This document shows, piece after piece, positions 53,733-62,296 of a DNA stretch of 64,000 nt. A program made the position numbers and the translations under genes. Numbering within the stretch: the stretch's first letter is position 1; every line of letters starts with the position of its first letter. Below the pieces are notes generated by a model, which saw only the letters and a list, made by a program, of their open reading frames with translations, did no database searches and was not told the DNA's origin. Source of the DNA: Ogataea parapolymorpha DL-1 (lineage: Eukaryota > Ascomycota > Pichiomycetes > Pichiales > Pichiaceae); NCBI RefSeq assembly GCF_000187245.1, contig NC_027860.1, positions 124,001 to 188,000 on the forward strand, read 5' to 3'.

Positions 53733-55418
53733 TTATTCCCGGAGTTCGTTGAGCTCAATGTCCCTGCTTTGTCTCCCGCGCTCTAAAACATCAAACGAGG
53801 GTGACGGCGTGACTTTATTTTTAGCGTTGGTTTCGTTTTGGATTTCGTCGAACCGGTAGAAATTGTACCACACGATATCTGCAAGGGTGATGGCCAACCC
53901 CACGAGGTTGATAAAGGTGAGCTTGTCGCCAAACAGGAGCCATGAGGTGAATATGGTAAGCAGCTCCTTGAAAATTCCAGCAATGGAAAGCGTTAAAAGC
54001 GAGGCGTACTGAAGCAGCACAAATTCCGATAGAGTCATGAAAAATGCTAGTAGTCCTGGGATCAGAATCAATAAGCAGGTCAGACCGAATCCTTTCTCCT
54101 CCCAGATCGGACTTCTGGTAAAGGACCTTAGTCCTTCAACCAAAGAGCCCATGATCAACAGCACTACACTCATTGCTGGAGAGAGGTACAAGATCGTGAG
54201 AATCGGGTTAGTTGTTCGTGGATTTCGTTTCAGCATAATTTGCGTGAGCGCCCATCTTAAACCAGACATGCACGCCGATCCCAAAACAAGAATGGAGCCA
54301 AGAAAAATCAAGTGTGCAGCTTTGGTCTCTCTGCTAAGCAATCTGCGCATAATCTTCGATGTCATGTCCTCATCCGGATCTGCCACAATCTGACCAGCAG
54401 CAGGCGTGTCTGGAATAGGAGTAGGCTCGGAATCGTCCTCGTGTTGGCCCCAGACCATCATGATGACTCCGATGGTCATGATGAGCACAATCGATACGAT
54501 TCTCCAGGTCATTCTCTCGAGTTTGAACAGAACACCCCACAGGAGCACAAACACAAGCGACGACGTCTTGATCATGGTATAAAGCGAAAGAGAGATAAAC
54601 CGAAAAGCCGTGTTGCCAAGACCTATATCTCCGGCCGAGGCCACGGAGCAGGGAAGTATCTTAGTCAGATACTCCCTGATTGGCATTCTGTAATCGAGCT
54701 GTTCGGGCTTTTTCGTCTCCAGGAGCTCGTTGAGCTCGTCGCTGGAGTTCGCATTGTCGGAAATCAAATGCTCTGCCTCGCTGGCGTACTGTGTTTGGAA
54801 GTGATAATTGAGTCTAAAACGCGGAATCATGGCCAGTGTGAGCATACTTAACAGAAACAGGATGCACTGGTGGAACGATGTGATAATGATGGGGAACGAA
54901 AAGTCCAGATTCTTGTTCGAAAACATCCATCTGTTGTATAGTGAAATACTAAGCGAGAATCCGTACCAGCTGATGATAGACATCATCGTGATGCCCAGGT
55001 GAGGATACGCTCTCTTTATATTGAACCAGAAACTGCGTGAAGGAGAAACAGGCGTGTCACCAAGGCTTTGCGGGTCTTGACGGGCAAAATGGTTCAGTCT
55101 GCCTCCGGAGCTTGAGTTACCTGAGCTCATTAGTGTGGGGGAGGCCAGAGAATCCAGGTTAAACGAGTCCTGGCCGGGTGAAGGAGATCCGAGTCCCTGA
55201 GCACTGCGCGCGTGCAGCGGCGAGTTGACAGAGTGCGAGCGTCGATGAGCCTGTGTTGTGCCTAACGCGGATTCGATTGCCTCCTTTGGTGGGCCCAAAT
55301 TCGAGGTGATCACGCTGAGCGAGCTCTTACGTCTTCTGGAATCCACCGCAGAAGGCGTGCTCTCCGACAGAGACGTTGCTCTAGACCTGTCTTGGCTATT
55401 CTTTGCTTCTGTAGACAT
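53733..55418 (-). CDS. second YMD8/SLC35C2-type transporter, paralog of the neighbour
   Basis: Protein of 561 residues. A 130-residue Ser-rich N-terminal tail (with RRKSS and RRSHS kinase-like sites) precedes a ten-segment transporter domain closely resembling the adjacent gene. Shared blocks are SAGDIGLGNTAFRFISLSLY, SACMSGLRWALTQIMLKRN, YLSPAMSVVLLIMGSLVEGL and IAGIFKELLTIFTSWLLFGD. The N-terminal tail makes it more like the longer fungal SLC35C2-type proteins than Ymd8 itself. ATG 55418 is used; eight codons above reach only TTG. Substrate unknown. It converges on YMD8 and diverges from the STP-like gene over 411 bp. Confidence 0.82.
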   Translation of the reverse strand: MSTEAKNSQDRSRATSLSESTPSAVDSRRRKSSLSVITSNLGPPKEAIESALGTTQAHRRSHSVNSPLHARSAQGLGSPSPGQDSFNLDSLASPTLMSSGNSSSGGRLNHFARQDPQSLGDTPVSPSRSFWFNIKRAYPHLGITMMSIISWYGFSLSISLYNRWMFSNKNLDFSFPIIITSFHQCILFLLSMLTLAMIPRFRLNYHFQTQYASEAEHLISDNANSSDELNELLETKKPEQLDYRMPIREYLTKILPCSVASAGDIGLGNTAFRFISLSLYTMIKTSSLVFVLLWGVLFKLERMTWRIVSIVLIMTIGVIMMVWGQHEDDSEPTPIPDTPAAGQIVADPDEDMTSKIMRRLLSRETKAAHLIFLGSILVLGSACMSGLRWALTQIMLKRNPRTTNPILTILYLSPAMSVVLLIMGSLVEGLRSFTRSPIWEEKGFGLTCLLILIPGLLAFFMTLSEFVLLQYASLLTLSIAGIFKELLTIFTSWLLFGDKLTFINLVGLAITLADIVWYNFYRFDEIQNETNAKNKVTPSPSFDVLERGRQSRDIELNELRE

Positions 55419-55829
55419 GTAAGACAGATCTAAAAATGCCAACTGTGAGAAAGTTCTGATGAGGTAAGCGGATATGGGAGCTCAAAATTTCAAGACTCCA
55501 CGAAGCAGGAAAGAGAAGGCACTTTTGCAACTCTGTGCGCCAAGCCTCGAAAAATGCTGAGTCAAAGCGCTGACAGCAATATGGTCACTCACATTCCTCT
55601 GTGGGATCACTCCCTGTGGCTATGCTAAATTGCGTTCCCCTCTCAACTGCTGGATGTACGGCGGGTGCACGGGTGTTCTATTTTTGCTGTGGCAGCACAA
55701 AATGGCGAAGAAAAAAAAATTACTCCATTCTAGCCATCGTTTGCCCAAACATTCAGACACACGCAAAATATCACGACAAGTCAGTTACGCACTACACGGA
55801 TTCTCTATCTTTGATACCTAGGCACAACA
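55419..55829. other. 411-bp divergent promoter (transporter / STP-like)
   Basis: No coding frame is supported. GC-rich pieces such as CGGCGGGTGCACGGG (about 55659) and A-tracts (55704-55718) are seen; Stp-type factors bind CGGC-containing elements, so self-control is possible but unproven. Confidence 0.35.
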
Positions 55830-57071
55830 ATGTATGTACGCTCCAAAAGTCCTGGAATGGTGGGCTATATTGAGGGGTTCATAACTGCTGTTTTCACTTT
55901 GATTCTGGGCCTTGTCCAGACCGTCATCCCGCAGAGGAAGAAACCAACGCAACCCTTTTTGGACTCGCCCATCAACGTCAAGGAGACCCTGTTTCCGCCA
56001 TCTTTTCAGCTTTTCAGAAATCTCACCACCAAAGATTTGAAGCCATGCAGCACTACCGACTCGCAATATGTCTCTTTCAAAAATGGTAGTGGTGAAGTTA
56101 AATTCCAGCTGGTGGACAAACACCAACACCAGCTGTCTCCGCTGTCTGAAAATGACTCGCCTGTCATGAAAAGCAAAGAGACTGTCGCCAAGACAGACGA
56201 CTTTATTGCGCTGTCTCCGGTTTCCTCCGTGAAATCGTCCAACTCGAACTCAAGCTCTTTGCGCGAGTCTTCTACCTCAGACTCGTCTCCAGATGCTGAG
56301 CAGGGGAACAACGACTCGTCCAAATTTTACAAATGCCAAGAGTGCGACGCAAAGTTCAAGATTAAGGGTTATTTGACCAGACATCTCAAGAAACACTCTA
56401 CCAAGAAGGCGTACACATGTCCATTTTACGACGGCAACTCGTCGCAGAGGTGCCACGTTAACGGCGGATTTTCCCGAAGAGATACATTCAAAACACATTT
56501 AAAGGCAAGACATTTCAAATACCCCAAGGGTGTGCGTTCTGGTGATAGAACCGGGGTCAGTGGCTGGTGTATGGCGTGCGGCGAAGAGTTTTTGAACAAC
56601 GAAATCTGGGTCGAGCGGCATTTGGAGCTGGGGTTGTGTCCTGGTCTATCGAGCGAATACCTCGACCGACTCAAGCTAGGAAGAAAGAAGACCGGAAAGC
56701 ACTCGAAGCTCCTCGACGTGGCTGCGCAGACGAATACCAAGACGCCTATAGCGATGATCAATTCTCCGACTTCACTGACCTCTACTCCATCGCCGCAGAT
56801 TAGTGGTCAATTTACGCAGGGACCTAGATACAGTGCTGCAACAGCGGTTGCGCTACCGATGCCGACGTACGGAACGTTCCAGATTGCTCCTCCTGTGCAA
56901 AACAGGTATGTTGCATCGCAATCGCCGCCATCCGTGGCGGACGACGATGACGATTACATCTCTCTGGACTCGGAGAACTCGCCGTATGTGTTCCGGTCGC
57001 AGCCGCAGCCGATGTGGACTTCATCATACACGCCAAACCACCCTTTCGCTTTTACGGGATATGCTATGTAG
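55830..57071 (+). CDS. STP1: STP1/STP2-like latent zinc-finger transcription factor
   Basis: In yeasts Stp1/Stp2 are held in the cytosol, cleaved by Ssy5 when the SPS sensor detects amino acids, and then activate permease genes. The 413-residue protein has the diagnostic zinc-finger block from C169: YKCQECDAKFKIKGYLTRHL, a CPF...CHVNGGFSRRDTFKTHLKARH finger with the YPKGVRSGDR linker, and a third finger with WCMACGEEF. The N-terminus carries a strongly hydrophobic stretch at about 10-34 (MVGYIEGFITAVFTLILGLV) in place of the amphipathic retention helix of S. cerevisiae Stp1. The C-terminus is Pro/Ser-rich with an acidic DDDDDY patch. ATG 55830 is used. Confidence 0.85.
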   Translation: MYVRSKSPGMVGYIEGFITAVFTLILGLVQTVIPQRKKPTQPFLDSPINVKETLFPPSFQLFRNLTTKDLKPCSTTDSQYVSFKNGSGEVKFQLVDKHQHQLSPLSENDSPVMKSKETVAKTDDFIALSPVSSVKSSNSNSSSLRESSTSDSSPDAEQGNNDSSKFYKCQECDAKFKIKGYLTRHLKKHSTKKAYTCPFYDGNSSQRCHVNGGFSRRDTFKTHLKARHFKYPKGVRSGDRTGVSGWCMACGEEFLNNEIWVERHLELGLCPGLSSEYLDRLKLGRKKTGKHSKLLDVAAQTNTKTPIAMINSPTSLTSTPSPQISGQFTQGPRYSAATAVALPMPTYGTFQIAPPVQNRYVASQSPPSVADDDDDYISLDSENSPYVFRSQPQPMWTSSYTPNHPFAFTGYAM

Positions 57072-57380
57072 AATATTGAACGAGCTATCAGGATTTATGA
57101 TATACGGTACACGGTCTGAGATTTCCAAAAGGAGGCATTTCCCGATGGGGAACCCTTGCCAGATTCTAAACAAGCAAGGGTATTTTTTCCATACAATAGA
57201 CACCGTTAAAATTGCTTTTCAGTATTATTTTCGGCAAAAAAAACGTGTTAGTGCATACGTCCGCGGCGGCTACTTTTTTGTGGATTCCAACCAACTGTAC
57301 AGAAGCCCAGTTTTCGAGAGTCGTGCGTCATAGTTATAAATACCTGAAAATTTATTTTTAAGACTAGACTAGCTCCGACC
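57072..57380. other. 309-bp intergenic region before the yapsin-like gene
   Basis: No coding frame is supported. It contains an A8 run (57237-57244), a CCGCGGCGG block near 57263 and a TATA box close to the next gene. Confidence 0.4.
57335..57342 (+). promoter_or_regulatory. TATA box of the yapsin-like gene
   Basis: TATAAATA 38 bp upstream of the ATG at 57381. Canonical TATA element; typical of regulated cell-surface genes. Confidence 0.45.
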
Positions 57381-59030
57381 ATGTTCCAGCTGAAGGTGCT
57401 GTTCTTAGCCTTGCTCACGGCCGCCATGGCAAAGAACACTACTTCGGCCTCCGCCACCGTCGACTGGCTACCGGTTTTCAAGCTCAAGGTCAGAGACAAC
57501 AGAGCCATTGATTACACAATCGAAATAGGAAGTCCTCGTCAAACACTCGAGTTACGACTAGATGTTGGAAACGCAAATCTCTGGGTGCCCGGCGCAGACA
57601 GCTTTACAGCGTGCCCAACCGCGCGCGCGACCTCCACCACAGCAGACTCCACCACCTCGGGAACTGCCTCTGCGTACGTCACTCCTTGCGCTCCGCTGGG
57701 TGTCTACGACCTCAACAGCTCTTCAAGTGGGTCGTATTTTTCTGGTGTTGGCGATATCGCCGTTGACAGCGAGGACGACGCCACTGGAGTGGACTATTCG
57801 TACCTCGACGGTATCGAAATCTCGGGACATTTGGCAGTCGATGGCTTCGACTTCCCCATCCAGGACGCATTCAGAAACGGCTCTTCTGTCAACCACTCGC
57901 TGGCCCTCCAAGACATGAGATTTTTGTACGCTAACGACTCGAATGTGAACACGGGCGCGCTCGGTTTGGGAATCCCGTGCCACGATTACTCTGTCAGTTT
58001 CATTGACTACTTCAAAAAGGCAGACTTTATCAAAAATAGTTCCTACTCGCTAGTCACAAGCACGGTAAATAAGAGCGACCCAGTTTTGATTTTGGGTGGG
58101 GTCTCCTCGACGCGAATTTCCGGCGACTTCTACCAGTACGACTTCGTGCCCGTTGTTGATGTCACGCAACGTTTTGTCACCATCAACGGCGGATACACCG
58201 ATACGCTACCGATTGTTCCTATAACCGGCATCGGCGTCACAGCAAGCGATGGTGAGTCAGTTATGTTCCCACACACATTCACCGAACAGAACGCCACGGG
58301 AACGTACCCGAAACCTGCGCTTTTGGACTCGCGGACGCTGTACAACTTCATTCCGTACTCGACGCTCATTGAGCTGGCATTGGAGCTCAACGCGTACTAT
58401 GCCAGCGACATGGACGTGTGGCTTGTCAATTGCGACGTTGGCTCTGTCGGCACCATCGACATCCATCTCGGAGACCTTGTGGTGAAGATGCCCATCAGTA
58501 GCGTGTTGTACGAGCAGAAGAACGACGACGGCTCGGACCTGGTGTTCCAAAGCGGCGATAAAGCTTGTGCTCTTGCGTTTCTCCCAGATAACACCTTCGG
58601 ATACTCTCTGCTAGGTCTTCCTTTCCTCAAGAACATATATCTGGCCGTCAACAACGATTACAGAACGCTGGCAATCTCCAACATTGTGCGCGACAACAAA
58701 AAGAATACCAAGGCAGACGTTCTTTATCCAATGGAGTCAGAGACCATTCCTCTCGCTCGGTATAATAACATTTCCAGCTACTCGGAGATCACCATGACTG
58801 TCACCACGTACGCTCTGAAACCCTCTCAACTGCCCAAATACACGGAGGTGTTCGTTTCTGACGGTGAAGTGTACGTTACGGGCTCAGACGACTCGCCGTC
58901 TACCTCAGCAGGACCATCCCCCTCTGGCTCCTATTCCGGCTCAACTAGAAGCGCGGCTTCGAGCCACCGCCAGAGCACGGCACTGCCGTCCCTGCTGGTT
59001 CTTCTGGTGCTTTTTGTGTATTTTCTCTGA
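57381..59030 (+). CDS. yapsin-like GPI-anchored aspartic protease homologue with altered active site
   Basis: Protein of 549 residues with a signal peptide (MFQLKVLFLALLTAAMA), a pepsin-like bilobal region at about 30-430, a Ser-rich stalk and a C-terminal GPI-type hydrophobic end (LPSLLVLLVLFVYFL). The framework matches yapsins: DYTIEIGSPRQTLELRLDVG, GALGLGIPCHDYS, PVLILGGV, LLGLPFLKNIYLAVN. The catalytic triads are changed: the first reads D61-V-G-N instead of DTGS, and the second D316-S-R-T instead of DSGT. Both aspartates remain, but a conserved glycine is replaced by arginine. Many N-glycosylation sequons are visible. It may be a pseudoprotease with a wall or adhesion role; YPS7-like divergent yapsins are an alternative comparison. 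Confidence 0.85.
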   Translation: MFQLKVLFLALLTAAMAKNTTSASATVDWLPVFKLKVRDNRAIDYTIEIGSPRQTLELRLDVGNANLWVPGADSFTACPTARATSTTADSTTSGTASAYVTPCAPLGVYDLNSSSSGSYFSGVGDIAVDSEDDATGVDYSYLDGIEISGHLAVDGFDFPIQDAFRNGSSVNHSLALQDMRFLYANDSNVNTGALGLGIPCHDYSVSFIDYFKKADFIKNSSYSLVTSTVNKSDPVLILGGVSSTRISGDFYQYDFVPVVDVTQRFVTINGGYTDTLPIVPITGIGVTASDGESVMFPHTFTEQNATGTYPKPALLDSRTLYNFIPYSTLIELALELNAYYASDMDVWLVNCDVGSVGTIDIHLGDLVVKMPISSVLYEQKNDDGSDLVFQSGDKACALAFLPDNTFGYSLLGLPFLKNIYLAVNNDYRTLAISNIVRDNKKNTKADVLYPMESETIPLARYNNISSYSEITMTVTTYALKPSQLPKYTEVFVSDGEVYVTGSDDSPSTSAGPSPSGSYSGSTRSAASSHRQSTALPSLLVLLVLFVYFL

Positions 59031-59073
59031 ACTGTTGTAGTAGTAGTGCATTTATTGATAGATAGGTTTAATG

Positions 59074-62000
59074 TTACTTGCGCAATGAAGACACTTTCCA
59101 GCGGAAAATCGGGTCGAATCGCGTGCCTCCAATGATACACTGCACAAGCCACTCCCAATCAACCACAGAAACTTCCAAGTCCCCACCAGAACTGTCTCTT
59201 CGCTGTCTTTTCGGCCGCCGTTTGTGCACCTGGGCGTCCAAAGACTTTTTGTCCATATCTGTGAGCAACAGGCTCTCGTGGTCAAGTGCTGCGACGTCTT
59301 GAAGGGTGATTTCCGGTATGACCCTGACGTCGCGGCAGCCGAGCGCCTTGAGCAAAAAATCAATGTCCTTAACACTGACTGGCAAACTGCTGCGGTCAAC
59401 AACAATGGTCAGTCCATCCAGCAAACGGACAAGCCCTGTCTGCTCGTGGAGGAACTTCCCGTTGTGGAAATTGCGTAGGAAAGGGAACACATTGGCGCTC
59501 AGTATGCACTTGCGAATTATGCTATGTCCCGCAGGGAGCATGTAATTATGAAACGTAGACTGCCATCTGCTGAGTTGGTCCGGATTTGATATCAGGTCTT
59601 CAAGAAAGGCTGTTGATAAAATTGGCCATCCTAAAGACAGCGATTGCAGATATTTCATGGTTCTCGCGTGTTTGGGAGATAGCAGTGCAGCAAACTTGAG
59701 CTGCTCAAGCGTCTTGCCAGGTTTGAGTCCTGTTTCATCTATGTGGAAGAGTTTAGGAAAACCGTCTTCGATTATTAGGCCTCCCTGCTTTTCAATGAAC
59801 CTAATCATTTCTCTCACTTTCGTTGTCTCGTTCGTTTCTGACTGATGCGGCGCAGAGGTAAATACAAAAACACAACCATGAAAGGGCAGGGAGTTCTTTT
59901 GAAGGGTATTCTGTATTATTGGACCATCTTGTTGTTGCAAATCTGACAAGAACTCATGAAAATATTGCTCGTCGTCAAATATCTTGAATGTCAGCTTACC
60001 TGAAAGATTCGCAGTAAGATATGTGTCCTCCAACGGGACGCTGAACTCGTCATTTGGCGCAGAACCTTTTTCGCAAAGGTATACACGGTTGAAGCCACGT
60101 ATGCAACACACGGCGTTGGGTATCTTGGGATCGTATTGCAAGCCAGTTACTTTGTATACTTTGGTTCTGTTGGCAAACAGTTTTATATGGTCCCCGACCC
60201 TGATCGAAAGAGGAGCAAATAATTTCACATAGTCCACCACTTCAAGCATCTGGGAGTTTGCGACTGAAACAGAGAACTGCACGCTGCGAGACTCGTCGTA
60301 ATATTTCGTCACATCTTTAATGCTGAAGGGCAGTTTCAAATTGTCGAACGTTACCCATACTGAGCGCGGAAAGATAATGTCCTCTTTTCGAAACGTTTTT
60401 TCTGTCTCATCTGTTCTCAAGATCTCGTTCTGGGTCAGCGACTGGGGCACGATGTCTGTGCCTTTGAAGTTTGGCGGTGTCTGTGTGTTTTGGCTTTGTA
60501 TATCGTTAGTGTTCTCGAATTCTGGCGAAGGTAGCTCTGGAGAGTTTCGTTTCGTGCTGAGCAGTAGATCGATTTGGTCTCTATCTAGCACGGAATTGAT
60601 CCGTGTCTCATCCATACTGTCCTTGACTTCTTGCTCGTCAGAGTCTGAGTCAGCGTTCTCCAGGTCTGAGTTATTCCTCGAAGAATTGGTCGAACTATCA
60701 TCTAGTTCAATCACTGGGGGAGCGGATCTCACAACTTTGCGCTGAGACAGTTTTCTTGGGCTGCTTTTTAGTACGCGTTTGGGACGCAAAAGCAAGCTAG
60801 ACGTGTAGGCCACCTGAGAAAGAGGAGTCGAGTTGGCTTCCGCGTCTGAGTTCGGATCTTCCATTTCCTCGGTTAGTTCTCGTGTGCCTTCGTCCTGCGA
60901 GGGTATATGGACGGTTGGGTGAGATGATTCGTAGCCATCTTCCCTTTGTGAGCTTTGTGAGTTTTGGGAGAGCCGCATGATAGAGTTTTTCAGCTCTTTT
61001 TGAGAGAGTGACGACGCCGTATTTGACTGGTCGTTTTGCGAATTGGAGATTCTCAGAGTCTCGCTAATATTGTCCTTGTCGTCTATCTCAAAATCGCTCA
61101 CCTCCTGTGACGACGGCTCGTTCATATTCGGCGAGGAGTTCCCGATCTCATCTTTTTGAGTGCGATACGAGTTTGCGGGCCTGTGATGCGAAATTGGGGA
61201 AAAAACACTTTGGGAGCTAATGATTTCGTCGTTCAGCTCATCGTGGCCATTCTTATTGGGCGGTAGAAATTCACTGCGAGTTTTGTTTGTCAATGGGCTG
61301 CTATTTGAGGCGATTCCTACGCGGCTTTTTTCAATAGTGCCGGGCACTTGCACGTCGCGTTGCTCTGTGTTTTCTGTAGAGCTCGGCAGTCCAAATGGCT
61401 TGCTGCTGGGCTGCGACTGTCGTCTGTGGTAATTGTTCAGGTATGAGTAATCCGCATCGTCCTGCAAAATGTCTTTCTGCCGCAGCTTGTCGTTGATTTC
61501 CTGGTGGATATTGACATCGATTTGGGTATCTGGAGACGTGTTTGCAGTGACATCGGCATTAAACTTGCCCAACAAGCTAATGTATCCCGTATTCAAGTTC
61601 AACATAGCTCCAGAATGGTCTGCAGTCTCGTCCGGCTCGCTATAGCCATCCAGAACTAGGCCGACCTCCGTATCGTACTCAAGTGCCTCTGGAAGCTGAT
61701 CTCGCATTTGCTTGAAAATCGACGCCGAATCTTTTGGCTGTTTGGCACTGGCCGGTGTTTGGAAAGCCTGCTTGGACGCGCTCAAAGGCCCATTCTTGTG
61801 CCGAGCCGGCGTACTGGTAGAGTCTGGCGAATCGTCAAACGGATTTTTTAGGTTTTTGAGCACAGACGCAGGAGTGTCATTTATTTTCAGATCTTCCAGG
61901 GGCTGCGTCGAGCTGATCTTGCCTCCAAGCACTGACCCGTGTTTGTGCGTCTGCGGCGTGGGATACGAGTCTGTCCGGCCCAGAGGACGCTGGTAATCGT

Positions 62001-62139
62001 CACTGCGCGCATCACCAGACACAAAACCCTTGCTGGGTACATCAGAACTGTACGGCCTGGCCGCACCATTCTGCCCCTGTGCTGCACTCGTCCCTCGGCC
62101 TGGTGATCGTGCCTGGCTACGGTCTTGGCTGTCACCCAT
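59074..62139 (-). CDS. RAD9: Rad9 DNA damage checkpoint adaptor (Tudor-BRCT)
   Basis: Adaptor (53BP1/Crb2 class) that binds modified nucleosomes and relays Mec1 signals to Rad53 and Chk1. The 1021-residue protein has a long Ser-rich N-terminal half with an SQ/TQ cluster (about 330-470: SSQEVSDF, SLSQKEL, RLSQNSQSSQ, IPSQDEG, PLSQVAY) for Mec1/Tel1 phosphorylation. A Tudor region follows at about 575-700 (IIFPRSVWVTFDNLKLPFSI to VGDHIKLFANRTKVYKVTGL), then tandem BRCT repeats at about 760-1020 (LPFHGCVFVFTSAP, SLSLGWPILSTAFLEDLI, VSVVDWEWLVQCIIGGTRFD). The start is ATG 62139. CHK1, a downstream kinase, lies at the other end of the window. Confidence 0.9.
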   Translation of the reverse strand: MGDSQDRSQARSPGRGTSAAQGQNGAARPYSSDVPSKGFVSGDARSDDYQRPLGRTDSYPTPQTHKHGSVLGGKISSTQPLEDLKINDTPASVLKNLKNPFDDSPDSTSTPARHKNGPLSASKQAFQTPASAKQPKDSASIFKQMRDQLPEALEYDTEVGLVLDGYSEPDETADHSGAMLNLNTGYISLLGKFNADVTANTSPDTQIDVNIHQEINDKLRQKDILQDDADYSYLNNYHRRQSQPSSKPFGLPSSTENTEQRDVQVPGTIEKSRVGIASNSSPLTNKTRSEFLPPNKNGHDELNDEIISSQSVFSPISHHRPANSYRTQKDEIGNSSPNMNEPSSQEVSDFEIDDKDNISETLRISNSQNDQSNTASSLSQKELKNSIMRLSQNSQSSQREDGYESSHPTVHIPSQDEGTRELTEEMEDPNSDAEANSTPLSQVAYTSSLLLRPKRVLKSSPRKLSQRKVVRSAPPVIELDDSSTNSSRNNSDLENADSDSDEQEVKDSMDETRINSVLDRDQIDLLLSTKRNSPELPSPEFENTNDIQSQNTQTPPNFKGTDIVPQSLTQNEILRTDETEKTFRKEDIIFPRSVWVTFDNLKLPFSIKDVTKYYDESRSVQFSVSVANSQMLEVVDYVKLFAPLSIRVGDHIKLFANRTKVYKVTGLQYDPKIPNAVCCIRGFNRVYLCEKGSAPNDEFSVPLEDTYLTANLSGKLTFKIFDDEQYFHEFLSDLQQQDGPIIQNTLQKNSLPFHGCVFVFTSAPHQSETNETTKVREMIRFIEKQGGLIIEDGFPKLFHIDETGLKPGKTLEQLKFAALLSPKHARTMKYLQSLSLGWPILSTAFLEDLISNPDQLSRWQSTFHNYMLPAGHSIIRKCILSANVFPFLRNFHNGKFLHEQTGLVRLLDGLTIVVDRSSLPVSVKDIDFLLKALGCRDVRVIPEITLQDVAALDHESLLLTDMDKKSLDAQVHKRRPKRQRRDSSGGDLEVSVVDWEWLVQCIIGGTRFDPIFRWKVSSLRK

Positions 62140-62296
62140 ATAATACTTGCATTTTGAAAACAAACATCACTTCATTTTGGTGTATGGTGTCGGTCTCAGG
62201 TGTGGCCATACTTAGGTAGCACGCCAGCGCTACAGAAGTACCAACAGGCTTCTTTGCAGAACTAAACCTATTGGCTAGCATCACGCTACCTTTGCT

